From the NCBI RefSeq assembly GCF_041260155.1, contig NC_091931.1, positions 19,820,166 to 19,884,165 of the forward strand: 64,000 nt of DNA, written 5' to 3'. Positions 1 through 13,213 of this stretch are shown here, in pieces. The notes below the pieces were generated by a model. The model did not search any database. It had not been told where the DNA came from and was given only the letters and a program-made list of their open reading frames with translations. This DNA is from Ptychodera flava (lineage: Eukaryota > Hemichordata > Enteropneusta > Ptychoderidae). Both the position numbers and the translations under genes were made by a program. Numbering within the stretch: the first letter of the stretch is position 1; each line of letters opens with the position of its first letter.

Positions 1-362
1 CCACAGCAGATCATAATTTATCGAGCACCAGTCTGTTCACCAATTACACAGTAAATATCATCTGTGTAGTTCTCACTGCTTTCATTTTTAGGCAAATTGT
101 GATGGTTTTCTAATTACAAATTTTTCAGTGCAAAGGAAACTTTTTGAGCAAGAGAAACCGTTTCAAATTGCTACGGGTATTAATTCCTCAGCTATGTGTT
201 CTAAATAAACAGTAATAGGACAAGTGGAGGAAATATTTGCAAGCATTACATGTAGAATCAACACAGATTTGTGTGATGTGTTACACGCTTTCATTTTTAT
301 TTAGTTTTTGTACATTTCATACAGTTACTGAATGTTGCCTTCTATTTGCTTCTGTTACACAG
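1..362 (+). other. Intron or upstream sequence of the zinc-finger gene
   Basis: No coding signal is visible here. The segment ends in a pyrimidine-containing tract and a consensus AG at 361-362, directly before the first recognisable exon at 363. It is therefore read as the end of an intron whose upstream exon, coding or non-coding, lies outside the window. Confidence 0.6.
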
Positions 363-3300
363 AATGATGTCTGATATCATTGTCAAATGTGAACGTTTGA
401 GGGCGCTGTGCCAGATCTCTCAGAGCAGTGCTGACTATGATGTGGTGTCCAGCAAAGACAAAATGGAGGTAATATCACAAGGACATGTTCTAATGTGTTA
501 CTGTGGCTGATGACATTTTCATGTCAGTTTTGCCATACTGATAAGTTTGGTTATCATAGAGATCATTAAAAAACAACCAAGTGCTACCGTTTAGACATGA
601 AGTAGTTGTTATATTGGATTGCTCTGTAATACATTATGCAGATTTTGAACCCTGAAATGAAGTTAAGCATAATTGTATCAGTGCAGCTCAAGTTCAGTTT
701 GGAAAAAAACCAACACACTTTCAATTTTTTGTCTCATCTTAGAATTTATAAGCTATTTAAGAACATTTTAATTTATTCAAGAATGTTGCTTTCTCCCAAG
801 AGTAAGTTGTGTCTAAATCTCTCAGTAAGAATTTATAGTCATGTTGTCCACCATTTCAGGCAAAGATATCTAAAATCTTGGAGGACGTGAGTCGATGCAA
901 TGTAGAGGCTGAAGCCCAGGATGATGTGTTTTGCCACCTAGACTCTACCATTGCAGAAACTATACTGCAATATGGAATGGTTGGGGAGGATAAAGGTAAA
1001 GTGATGGAGAATGTGAGCCATGTTCATCACCAACTGCATCAATACTTTGAACCTGTATATTTTTATGGAGAGTGAAATTTTATACATTGACGGCACTCAT
1101 TGTTAAACTTAACAAATTTTCCAAACTCGGAAGGGTGCCAAAGTCATGTAAAACACTAGTTTACAATTTGGCATTCACGTAGATGATGCTGTAACATGTT
1201 GATTCTGAGAGGCTTTCCCCTGGAGGAAATTGATTCTTCCAAGATGTATGAAGCGTTTGCAAAGAACAGATCCTGATTTTTCATTGATCTTGTGTATTTT
1301 CCATTATTCCACTTTGAACCAGCAAGTCAATTTTGCCCTAATTGCATTTCTGAAATGCCTTATAATTATCTTCATCAGTCAAACTGAATGTGATTGGTTT
1401 GTGCATCAGATAAACCACATCTGATTGGTCCTTTATATCAGTTGAACCGCCACATCTGATTGGTCTTTGCATTACTGTTACCATAACAACAGGTAGGGCT
1501 GAGATGTCACAGCAAACTGGTGGTAGCAGTGACAGCACTGAGATGACAAGTGGCAGTAACACTACAACCCCTGAAACAAGCAGTACTGAAGAGAGTGCTG
1601 ATGACCATACTCTTACTGGTAGAGGCACAGCACACAAGACATTAACCAGATCTCAGATAAGGTAGCTATGAAGTATTTGAATACGTGTTTTTATAAATTA
1701 AATTTACAACCACTAACTGTAATGCTACAGTAGCTGATGATCTAGGAGAATACAGAATGTTTAAAAATCTTTTGTTGCAATGCGTTTTTTGGTTAAAGGC
1801 ATCAGTGTTTACTGCATGTTAATACCAAAAGAAAATGCATGAAAATCATAGTTCAGACAAATAAGGTCTGTTTGTGAATTTTGCTTCAACAGGGCTGTAA
1901 ATGAGCAAGATGTTTTCATATTTGACTTTGATGAATCCAACAGAAGTGAGCAGCCACATTCTGCTGTTGCCAGGGAAGAGCATCCGGAGGTCTCCATCAT
2001 CTTTGAAAATGGCATTCAGCATCAGGCAGCCTATTCTGCCCCAGAGATGGATGGCGCCGTGGATGGACAAGGAGCCAGTGCCAGGGATATCTGTGAAAGC
2101 CAGAACTCAGTCAGTGCTGTGAATCAGACAGTTGTATCTGACAATATGGATTTAGAGTCCAGTAATTCCTCAGCTTTCCTAGTTGTGAGAGGTAAAAGTC
2201 ACTGCACTGGTGATAACAATTCACAGACTGAGATGACTTCGGAAGGATCAAGTGGCATGGCTGCTCAGAGACTGAACCCAACCGAGATGAACGCTGCCAG
2301 TACTAATGCTGCAAAGAGTTTTCAGGACTTTCTACGGTTTGACAGCCCAATGTTGCTGTGTAGCTCGTCCGATGACAGCTCAGATCTGAGTTGCCTGAGT
2401 GACTTGGAAGTGGACATGGAGATTTCGCTACGTTCACAGCAGTCTCATTCCGGTTTGGATATGGTGGATGGAGATGTTGATTTTGACAGAGACGGCAATG
2501 ATGAGTTTGGAACGGCTGGGTGTGTATCAGTCAGACGACGTACTGCATCAAGTTCGGCAGCAGGTGAGAATAAACAGAACCTCAGATCTGATGACTGCTA
2601 TAGATATCTTGCTTGAACAAAATATTGGTCATTTTTTATTTTGCTATCTCAGACATGAAGTTTATTTGACTGTACCAGTATGGTAGTTATTCTGCTAGAA
2701 TATGTTCCGATGATAACAACATTGAGCTTAATAACTCCCTAAAATACTATCTTACGACAGGCCCTTACATAAGATTTAAAAAATATCAGACTATTGATTT
2801 CTTGGTATGTGAATTATGAAAGACATATCATCGTAAGACATTATTGAAATGTTCTTTGCTAACTTTTTAAAAATTTCTCCCCATTCTGCTTTTTCAAACT
2901 TTATGCTGACATTATAGTGTAGTCTTAAAGCGAAAATCCTCTTTGAACTTTGATAATTAAGCTAGGAGGCCTTTTCTGCATACTTTTAACCCGGGATTCA
3001 GTTAACCAATAGGATGCTTTCAAAATATTGTAGCATACCAATAAATATTATTAAAGTTATGCAAGTTTGATACATTTATGTGTGCTGTTTTAAGGCCATC
3101 GTCTGGGCTAATGTCCGTCAAAATGCTCAAAAAATCTAATTTTATTTTTTTCCTTCATTGTCACCCTCGACATGTATACTTTCAAATAAGCTATATCATT
3201 CTTCAAAAAATATTAACTAAAATCGAGAAAAATCGCGTTTTTTCCAACTGACCCCTGGTCAAATTTTATTTAGTCTAATTATATATTCAAAACAGGTAAA

Positions 3301-6300
3301 TCGCTATTTTTGGTTGCCTAAAAACTTTGTTGAGTTATGGCATCATGTATGAAGTAGTGACCATTTGCTTGCTTATTGAAGCAGCTTTTTCAGAGGTAAA
3401 AATATGGCGTTGTGGAAATTGTGAGTTGGAGACTAATTGCAGTCTAAAAAAGCCAGATCAATGAGTAATCGGAAGAAATTTGCAACAAATGATTCTGTTT
3501 TATATTTTGTGTGGATATTACTGTAAGGCATATGAAGATTTTCATTCGGGTATAGCAATTAAACCAGAAAACAAACCATATTAGACGTTATGGTGTCCCA
3601 GTGTTCGAAATAATCGGTGGCAATGGTGGCATTTGCCACCAAAACCTGTCAATCTGCCACCATTTTTTTTTTCTGGTGGTATTTTTCTGCCACCACATTT
3701 TGGGTCATCATGTCATCGATCCTACGGCTTGAATGAAGGAACACTGAAGGAATACGCGTTGGCCCTAGAAAGCTACTTCGTTTACATTTTCAATCCAACT
3801 GAAATTTGGGCCGTCGCAAAGTAATTGTCCTTTTGGAATAGATTTGGGCCGCGTCCGCACTTATCCCACACCTACCGCACCGGTACGAGAGACAGGGCCG
3901 ACGTATAATTTACCGACGTCCTATGTGACCTCTGACCTATTAAAGTTCAAAATGGCGCATTTGAATAATGAGACGTCGTTTCTACTGTTCTTGATTTTCG
4001 TGCGTTTTTTTACGCACAAAAAGGGCAAATATGACCACCACTTGCCCTTCTAATCATCGGAGAGATCTTCACTATTTATTGGATGAGCATAGGGTATATG
4101 TAGTAGTACGACGGTGGTGGAGAAATTATCAGTGCAGGGCATTTTTGACATCGTTGCTCAGTGACGTCTCGTACGTGCACTGTAAATCGAATGACATGTC
4201 TCGCTTGCGGAGCAAAAGTTTTTGGGGAGATAACTTTTGCGTACATGAAATGATAAAGACTGGATTGAAAACTTCCGATAAGTGTAAAATTTAGTTTCAG
4301 ACACCGTTTGTTTTGTGTGAATAGGGTGACTAATTCAACATCGATCCATGGCGGAGGCCTGGATCAACTGGGACCAGGGCCGACGCAATGTGCCCACCTC
4401 GACTTGTGCGTCGACCCTGAACCCCCTTCTTGCCGGGGACAGCGGAAAAACTCATTAGCATTTAGGCATGAATGAAAACGTAGCGTGAATCCAAACTTGT
4501 GATTGGCTAATATCGATGACAGTAGCTTTTGTACACTTGTCATGTTAATTGTTGCCCTCTGTGATAGCCGCATATGCAGTCATGCGGCATACAATAAATG
4601 CATATTGTGACATTTTTAAAACAGAGCCGAACCGCAGCCTGCGTGAATTACATGTTTTGATAGGCTGTTCTTGATTACAGTAACAGCTGTCAAGTCGATG
4701 TTTTGCATATTCTATAAACATGTGCAGTGTTCAGACTGAGACTGTATATCGGTGTGTTTCATCATGAAGCTAAAAATAACGGTTGCCTTTGACAACTCTG
4801 TGCTCTTTCTTTGCTCAAATGACAAAATTAATGGTCGTTTACATCAAAAAACGGTAATAAAATTACGGGATTTTAATTCCTGTGACCAATTTAATTTGGT
4901 TTAGGAGAACAACAGAGAAGGTCGTGACCTGACTGACAACTGGCAAGAGAAAATGCAAATTTGTACCAGACGCAACATTCTAGTCACACATGCAAATAGT
5001 AATTTGTGTTAAAAGTAGACCTCTTGTTCTGCAGTATACATGTTGCATATTTATTTTTTTGGGAATAGAGATCGTTCAGAATTATTTTTAAATGATTTCT
5101 TTCTGTTTTGTTTAACGGACAGCCAAGGACTGGTTATGTAACATTTAACACTGCTCCTCAAGTTGTCTGAGTGAATAAGCAGTCTAATTTTTCCATGAAC
5201 ACATGGCATACAAGGTGAAAGTGCATTGTACATTTTTGTGTGTTGACCACGAGGCACAAAATCGAAATGGCGACAAAGAGAACAATTGAATCATTTTTCA
5301 TCAGAAAAGACTAAAAACTTTGGAAGGTAATCAACTTTTTATTGATGCTGGTACAGTGACCCCATTCATGGAGGTGAACTAATTCTGTGTTCAGACATTG
5401 GTGTTTAGCTTCTGTTGTACAATAAACCCTCAAAAAAATGAGGGTCCAATTTTACTATGATTATGATCTACATTTCTTTTTAAAGCTGACTGCATTTTAT
5501 TGGCTTGCTATAATTATTGTTGTGCTCTGCTTGACCGTAGTGTTTCATTTTATTTTTTAAATAACCTTTTTAAAGGTGGTAGTTCTGAGATATCTGCTGG
5601 TGATGGTAGCCCTTGTACTCAGCCCTCTGCTGTTAGGTCCCAGCATGGCATTAACCAAAATGGTGGTAATGGTGTTGATTCTGATGCATGTGGTAACCCA
5701 GTGCTATCCACGCCAGCTTCTAGCAGTAGTTGTAGTGACAGCTCCTTATCAACTAACATTAAACCAATACCCACCCAGCTGATTTGTCGTTCATCAACTT
5801 CAGCAACACACACTGTGCAGTTGAAAACTTTACAGAAATGGAAAATGTTGCCAGAAATATCAGGCCAAACATGGTTGAAATATGAGACGGACAAAGACGA
5901 CAGTACATTAATAAAGAGATATGGTGTAGTATTTGTAGGGAGCATGCTAAAAACAAAAGCATTAATTTGGTAGTTGGAACAACAAACATAAAGAAAGATG
6001 TAGTTCTTAAGCACAAGAAATCAAAAGAACATGCAGCTGCAACACAAACTTGGCTAGCACAACAGAAGTTAAGTCGAAAAGAACACACTGATATCATGAG
6101 AGGTATAAAGAGGATGGAAGAAGAGAAAAACATACAGATGATAAAACTATTCAATACAGCACACTATTTAGCAGTCCATGAGCGCCCTTTACTGATTTTC
6201 CTGATTTAGTAAAACTACAAAAACACTAATGGTGCTGAACTTGGGGAGAACTATTGCAATGACAAAGGGGCCAAAATGTTTGTGGCAAATATTGCTGGTG

Positions 6301-9300
6301 TGTTATTTGATGATGTCAAAGAGCTCCTTCATGATAGTGATTTCTTTTCTGTGCTATGCGATGGTAGCACAGATCGAAGTGATGTTGAACGTGAGCTTGT
6401 CTTTGTCAGAGTTATGAAAAACGGCTACCCGTCAATGATTTATTTGTCCCTAGAAAAATTAGAGCATGCTAATGCGGATGGTGTCATAGCTGCACTAGAT
6501 TCTGCTTTGCAAGATTGTGGTTTTACACCAGTAGAATGGAAGCACAAATTAGTGGGGTTTGGTGCAGATGGTGCTGCCGTCAACTTTGGTAGAAACAGAT
6601 CTGTTGTAACTCTGTTGAAGGATGTTGCACCATGGATTGTCCAAATACACTGTATGGCTCATAGGTTAGAGTTGGCTATCAAAGATTGTTTCAAGGGGTC
6701 CTATTTCACTGATACAGTTGTAGATACTTTGACAACAATTTATTATTTTTACCACAACTCCCCAAAGAGGTTTCGTGAGCTTCATGCTGTGGCAGAAATT
6801 ATGTCAGAGCAAGTCCTTAAGCCAGCCAGGGCCAATGGTACACGGTGGGTTGAGCATAAAGTGCAAGCAATTAAGAAAATGATGAAAAATTACACATCCA
6901 TCTATAATCATCTGTGCACATTGCTGAAACAAACACAAATTCTGCAAATGATCGTGCTAAAGCAAGGGGCCTACTTAAAAAACTTACCCAATACCAGTTT
7001 GTACAGACCATGCATTGGGTTGCTGATGTTCTAGATCAAATTGCCCAAATATCTCTGCTATTTCAACGCAATGACATAACAATCCCAAGTGCATTACGTA
7101 AAATGGAAACTTCAGTCACACAGTTGCGCTATATGCGTGATCATGATGGGGTCAATTACACTGCCTTCAAGGAAGAGGTTGGTGAAGGCACTGAGTACAA
7201 AACTGTACAGTTGTCTAACCCACAGCCACTAAATGTTGATAAAGTTGCTGCCATAGACAAACTACTCCCTATAATTGATGCTAGGTATGACAGCTTCCAT
7301 GAGGACCACTTTCAGGCTTGCTTGGTGTTTGATCCCCTGAACTGGCCTGAAGAGCCAGAAGCCTTGCATGCATATGGCATTGATGAAATCAGGGGGTTAG
7401 CTGAGAAGTATGGCCCAGTCTTAGGAGATACCTTTGAGCTGCTAACTACTCTGCATGAATGGCTTAATGTCAAATTGATTGTTAGAGCTCAACAGAGATT
7501 CAGGAGAAAGCACCCCCTTTCTATATTTGAGACTCTCTTCTTGGAAGATGCTGAAAGGGAAGAATTCAGTAGTATTTTGAAAATCATACACATCACACTA
7601 ATTTATCCTCTGTCTACTGCTGTGTGTGAGAGGGGTTTTTCTGTAATGAAAGCAATCAAAAGTGATTGGAGGTGCAGACTGAATACACAGACATTAGATG
7701 AGCTCATGAGAGTCAAAATTCATGACCAGAACTTGGCTGGTCAAATGCAGAGAGCAGTAAACAGGTGGTGGTTAACTGGCAACACTCGGCGAAGGCCATA
7801 TGTTACTCCCTATGGCCCAAGGGGTGACTTTGATAGTGATACATAGTTCTGGTGAGAATTCTGATTAAGTGTCAATTAAGGGACATGAAAATGTTACTGT
7901 GAACCTTGGCTGTGGTAAAATCTTGATTAAACAAAGAAAGTGTGTTTTTCAATCACAGTACAGTAAATGTACATTTTCAAATTAACCCCTATGAATTTGA
8001 CTTTGATAGCCACTAAACTAGATTTCTGAGAGAATTGCACATACCCCCTGTGACTTTGTAATGTTCTTGTGACATATGTTCATTGTAGTACACTGTTGAA
8101 AAAAAAAACGTGTAATAGTCCTTTCATGCATTGTATTCACATTGGTGATATACATAATAAAAACTTGCAATTTATAACTTATAAGCCAGTATGGGTGACT
8201 TTTTGTGATGTGTACTCACCCACAGATAATAAATAGAACATAATATTCAAGATCTTATGAATTAAGAATGAGTATATACTGATCACATGATGTGTCAAAC
8301 TGCCACCAGATTTTTTATAATTGCCACCTGATTTCAGATCTGGTGGCAAACTTTTGCCACAAGAAATAAAAAAGTATTTTCTATCCCCGTGTCCATATAC
8401 ATAACAAGTAAAGAATCTCACATGAATTTCATTATCATGCTGATTATAAAATCAATGTTTTTTGATAATTAACAGTTCATTTTTCACTTAGAAAGCAATT
8501 ACAACCAGGCTTTTGTAAATAGAATTCTAACTGACAATTTAAACTTGTCCAATACCCTATTTTGAGGTCGTAAACTTTGCATGAAGTATGAGTATCACCT
8601 TTATGTTGTAAACATTTCAATCCAATACTCCTAACAATTGTGTTTTGTACTGCATTCGTTTCTTGTGGCAGTAATAACTCTTGAAAGAATGGTTGGAATG
8701 CAATGAAAATCAGCCAACATATGTGAAATTAAATACTTTACAAAATAAACTTCAAAAAACAAGGTCATCCAATCATGTCATAGTAGAAACTTGACGGAAA
8801 GTTGTGAAATTTATTAATTTTTCAATCTTACCGAGATGACTATGATTTAATTTATATTGACATCTTAAACAGTCATAGATTTAGGTTCACATTGTAATAC
8901 ATATACATCTGAATGCTACAGAAAAATTCAGTTGTTGTATGACTTTTCGTTCAATAGATATCTTTGCCACAAATTTCCTCATATTTTTAACCCTGAAATT
9001 GTCACCACGGCAACCGAATATCCAGTTTTCCCCCTGCACTGCATTTTACCATCTACTGCAACAAAAAGATGACAAACTCTGAAAACAAGGTACTACACGG
9101 TTAGTGTTTTAAAATAGCCCAGACAATAGCCTTAAGTTTAATATAGTTTCATATTTAGGGACATAAAATTAATGAATGGATTTTTATGCAAGGATTTTAT
9201 TTATTTAATATACATTCCCAGCTTTAATCTTCTGGAAGGCAATTAAGGCAATAAATTTATTTGTTCAACAATCATTTTTACAAAACTTTAATACAACCAT

Positions 9301-10604
9301 CTTGCATTGATATATTAAAGTAATCATATCATTCAAGAGCAGAAATGCTAATTCCATTGTTCAAAAATCTTTTCCCCATGGTTTCTCAAATCACGGTCTC
9401 CCTACCAAAGTACTAACATCAGATGGTTATTATTTTGCAGTGAATACATCATCCAGTTTACCTGATCCGTGGGAGGTAAATCCGCAGGCTCATTCTCCAA
9501 ACAGTCTGAATGGGTCACCATCAAGGTGAGAAAGCTGCATGCTCGACCTCTAACAGATTCTGATAGGAGATTTCTGACAAGGGGTGACGTTGGTCATGTT
9601 TATGATGAAGGAATGTAAATTGAAATTTAGATATCAGGGAATTCAGGGTGATAATTTGAAAGGAAGCATTGGACAAAAGACTGGCAAATGTTGTGCACCA
9701 TTTCAGCATATCTGACAAAGTCTTTGGTTTTTAGCTCACATATGAAACATTTAATTTGGTGGGCTAGTGCTCCACAACAAAGTATAAAAGTTGAAAAGTT
9801 GATATTTCATTGGGTCACAACTTTCCACCAAAGCTTTTTATTATCTTACAAAGACTGTAATGCTGATTATGATAAGATATCTTAATTCTTACCAGTGTGT
9901 CCTCTGTCTTATTATATTTCTGCCCTGTGTGAGGAATGTCATGAATATTCCTTGAGTCAGTCATATAGCTGCAGTATTTTGTTACATGTTACATGAACTT
10001 CCATAAATAAATGGTGCATCAAGCTGGCTTTATGGGCACAGTGATTCTCATAATTATAAATAATTTGTAACATTCATCTGCATCTATCTATTGATCTCTA
10101 TCAGAGATTTTTAATACCTTCAAAGAAATCTGTATTTGCTGCGATTTTAATTTTCAATTTATAATCAGACCTTTTATCATTTCTCTTCATTTCAGGTGTA
10201 GTCTTGAAAACGAAAACATCACATGTTCTGTTCTGAACTGCTCTAACTCAGCCAAGGCTTGGCTGAAATGTCGCAACTGTTCCCGAGCTTTCTGCTTTGC
10301 CTGTGCCAAAACCACTGTAAGTGCCCGCCGATGCTACAAGCGCCCTCGTGGGCACAGCTTTGTGAGGATTTGTGAGGGACCCACCAAGGATGAGCAGTTG
10401 TCCAGCCCAGGTGGTGCTAAGGCTATATCCAGTGGACATGCCTACTCGCTGAGGTCCAGGCTTCATACAGCCCCAATGGTGCTCCGCTGTGAAAACACTG
10501 CAGAAAAGACGTGGAAATGTTCAAGGTGTGGTTACTTCAACATGATAACTGCCAACAAGAAAAGTGATTTCTGCAGCAAGTGTAGATCACAAAGAACCCT
10601 CTGA
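363..10604 (+). CDS. Cysteine-rich zinc-finger protein, six exons, 5' end uncertain
   Basis: Exons: 363-468, 860-995, 1493-1661, 1893-2563, 9441-9525, 10196-10604. All have AG/GT borders and the reading phases (0, 1, 2, 1, 2) join without a break to a TGA at 10602. The first exon carries two adjacent ATGs at 364 and 367; whether either is the start or an upstream exon contributes is undecided. The encoded 523 or so residues start with a short helical-looking segment, continue with a long Ser/Thr/Asp-rich low-complexity middle (acidic cluster around 2350-2500), and end in two metal-binding modules. The first has C-x4-C-x9-C-x2-C-x4-C-x2-C-x9-C-x6-H spacing ending CYKRPRGHSF. The second is WKCSRC followed 14 residues later by CSKC, like a RanBP2-type finger, ending in RTL. 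The first module's spacing and its CYK-x4-H-x-F ending resemble the C-terminal finger of SPATA2, and loosely the ZBR of EMI proteins, but no PUB or F-box domain is visible. Family unresolved. Confidence 0.7.
3599..8386 (+). mobile_element. Degenerate hAT DNA transposon in an intron
   Basis: About 4.8 kb lying between exons at 1893-2563 and 9441-9525. The left end begins CAGTGTTCGAAA, a typical hAT terminus. The right end is less clear, near 8386. Flanking 8-mers TGGTGTCC (3591-3598) and CCGTGTCC (8387-8394) match at 6 of 8 positions, a plausible aged target duplication. Both subterminal regions carry several inverted GCCACC/GGTGGC motifs (3617-3690 and 8300-8360). The interior encodes a transposase relic, listed separately. 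Age is old: reading frames are broken and the end repeats have diverged. Confidence 0.8.
5562..7846 (+). pseudogene. hAT transposase relic (ZNF862-like, DUF4371 type)
   Basis: Adjacent pieces in three frames read like one transposase. A Ser-rich lead (5562-5900) is followed by a TTF/BED-like zinc module around 5919-6040 (WCSICREH ... HKKSKEH). Next is the catalytic core in 6276-6950, with the motifs LCDGSTDRSD, FGADGAAVN, HCMAHRLELA and ARANGTRWVEH. The C-terminal hAT dimerisation region in 6950-7846 contains STAVCERGFSVMK and RLNTQTLDELM. Frame changes near 5900, 6190-6230 and 6930, with stops between pieces, show that it no longer encodes a continuous protein unless small introns are involved. 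Its strand matches the host gene. The relatives I recognise are animal hAT proteins of the ZNF862/C17orf113 sort. Confidence 0.85.
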
Positions 10605-13207
10605 AAGGCAATGTTTTATAACTTTGTCAACTTGGTTGTTTAACAGTCTGGCTAGAATCTTTTTTACCACCCGTGATTCTCATATTTATTCAGAAACACT
10701 TTCATTGAAGAGTACTAGTTGTGATACATGTTTCGCATTCACACATCTAATTCTATAGACACAATGTCCATTTATGTATCTTGTAGTCAGAGTAACTTGA
10801 CTTGCCCAGCTGTGGTGATTACTTGGTTGCTCTACTACCACACAAGTCGCTATGTGTGTAACTAGCTAGGCGTGAAATACCAGAGAATGGTCTACTGACC
10901 ATCAATATTGTATTGATATGAAATATTTATGAAATGTGATGATGTCATGACCAGGTCAAAAAGCAACAGCATCACAATGGTGATATATCCTATACTGTGA
11001 ATTTGTCAGTTAACCCTCCCTACCTTTCTCATGGGCATACTTCACTAGATTTATTCAGTGTGGGTCATAGAATAGACAACAGTGGATGTTGTTTACACCA
11101 TAGTTGTACCATCGATGTGTTCTGCACATTTTCATAAATGTTCCTAAATAATTAGGGGAGAGAGTTCCATCAGGCCCCTACCCCACCCCAAATTTCTTTT
11201 CTTAGGTAGGATATACAACACTTTAAATATACTAACCCTTAAACTAACCCTAACCCTTATCATAAACCTCTCCAAACTCCAAAAGTTGTATTTGATGTGC
11301 TTCTTCCAATGAAAGTCTACAATTAAAGTGATTACCAGGTATGGGGGCCTGAAGGAGCTCTTGCCCAATCGGGGACATCTGTGCAGGTCAGACCAGGTTT
11401 TGACTTTTTTATTGTGTTCATAGAAAATGAACATCTTGCACATATGCAGTCACATATCTGAGAACCTCAGCTGGGGGACCAGGCTAGAAGTTATGAAACT
11501 ACCATTCATGTTAGGCAGCAGTGCCAATTTAGAAGTTGTCTAGCTATGCCTCTCCGTCCTATACAAGTAGCATATTTGTATCAATATAGCCGACATATGG
11601 GCAGGTCAGGCAGGCATCTTTTTCGGAGTTATATACCTGTCCAGATATCTAGTTGTTACTGGGTGTTTTCCAGGAATTTCCTACACTTACTGATTCATTG
11701 AAAAGAAATCATAGAGTACACTGAAACATTTGCACAAGATTAGGTGTTTGTTTTATGTGTGGTGGTATTTAAATATAAAAGTTCCTGAAGCAATTGTTTT
11801 CGAAAATTTGCTTGCCTATGGTCACATTTAGTTTTTCTATGGGAATTCATGCAGTTCAACCCACCTTGACCTAGTCTGACAATGAGTACAGTCCTGCATA
11901 CATATCAGTGTGACAAAATAATAATCAAAACATTATAATGGTAATTGTGTGGCATTTCTATCTCTTGCAGGTTTAATATTGTCACTATTTATAGTCACTA
12001 AACTATTAATTTTCTGAGAAAGTTTTTCCTTCATAGGACACTTTCACCTCAGTTTAATAGGTGCCCAAATAGGTGCAACCCTCAGCTGGTGATTGAAGCT
12101 AGATTCCTATCAAAGATATTCAGTCAAAGGGTGAAAACACTAACTACAAGGAAAATAATTTAGCCACACTTTTGTCAGATGTTAAATGGTTGCTTGGACA
12201 TCATAACACACACCTGTGTAGCATGGCAGCTTGATATGTGTGTGTTCAGCATAACAAAAGACTTGTGTGCCAGCTACAATTGTACCATTGTGTCCAACTT
12301 GTTGTCAAACAATGACTTTTGGTAATACTTTTGTTATAAGTCTGAACTTAAAATTGTCTGTGGATACTCTTGATCTCAAATTAACAATTTCTGTATTGAA
12401 AGACCTAGTCTTGACCATTTAATAATGTTGAAATCATCCACACAAGTAGAACACTGTCAGTTAGTTGAATTTATAAAGAATATTTGCATGTTATTCTATT
12501 TTTGTACGTTATTTGTCATTTTTTGTACATTGCTTTTGAAGTGTTTTAGATGTACTTCCAGTTATCAAAATCATGAAATATAAAGCTAATATTCATGTGC
12601 AATAATTGCTTCACACAAGGCCATGTAACATGGTCCAGACTCTGAAAAAAGTAAGTTACACATTGATGTAGTTCCAGCAATGTTGCTAGAATAGTCAGTA
12701 AGCTGCAATGCAATTTGAGTTTTTATAAGAGGCCCTATTGTGTTATGGCCAAGGATGGAAAAATTTAAGAATAGCGTATGCATGTACATCTTGAAGTAGA
12801 CGTTGATGATATTGAGGGCGCCCTCTAGTGGGGAAAATTATTTAAAGGCCATACTGCAAGTGAAAGTTTGTAGTCTTGGTGTTGTGCCATATTTGAAAAA
12901 AATATTTACATTGTTTAATACTGCCAGCCAGAGTCATGGAGATGTCTTGTGTTTGTTAGTAACTGTCTTGAATTTGTGAAAATGTTTGTGAGCTTTTTTG
13001 CAAGAAAATTTGCAATGCCAGAGCAATAGAGACTTAAAAAGTACTATAACACTAAAATCTACATATTTATAGTGATATAACTCTGACAGCTTTTTGTCAA
13101 TAGCATTTGCAAGTCACTTTACAGTAAGGTAAAATTGTTGTTTTTCAAAGTTATAGTTGAAATGTACAATATTCTTCGTGCACATGTTGTGGAGTTGCTT
13201 TTCTGCT

Positions 13208-13213
13208 AATAAA
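13208..13213 (+). terminator. Candidate poly(A) signal AATAAA
   Basis: Canonical hexamer 2.6 kb after the stop codon of the zinc-finger gene. No cDNA evidence is available. Confidence 0.3.

Noticed and set aside
1338-1637. 99-residue minus-strand open frame
   Set aside because: Antisense to the third exon of the zinc-finger gene; an open shadow of its Ser/Thr-rich coding sequence.
3591-8394. Exact 8-bp hAT target duplication
   Set aside because: The best flanking 8-mers differ at two positions and the right terminus is not sharp, so it is reported only as plausible.
9475-9480. Alternative donor (GAG|GTAAAT) inside the fifth exon of the zinc-finger gene
   Set aside because: Using it would break the phase into the last exon; the donor at 9526 (AAG|GTGAGA) is stronger and keeps the frame.
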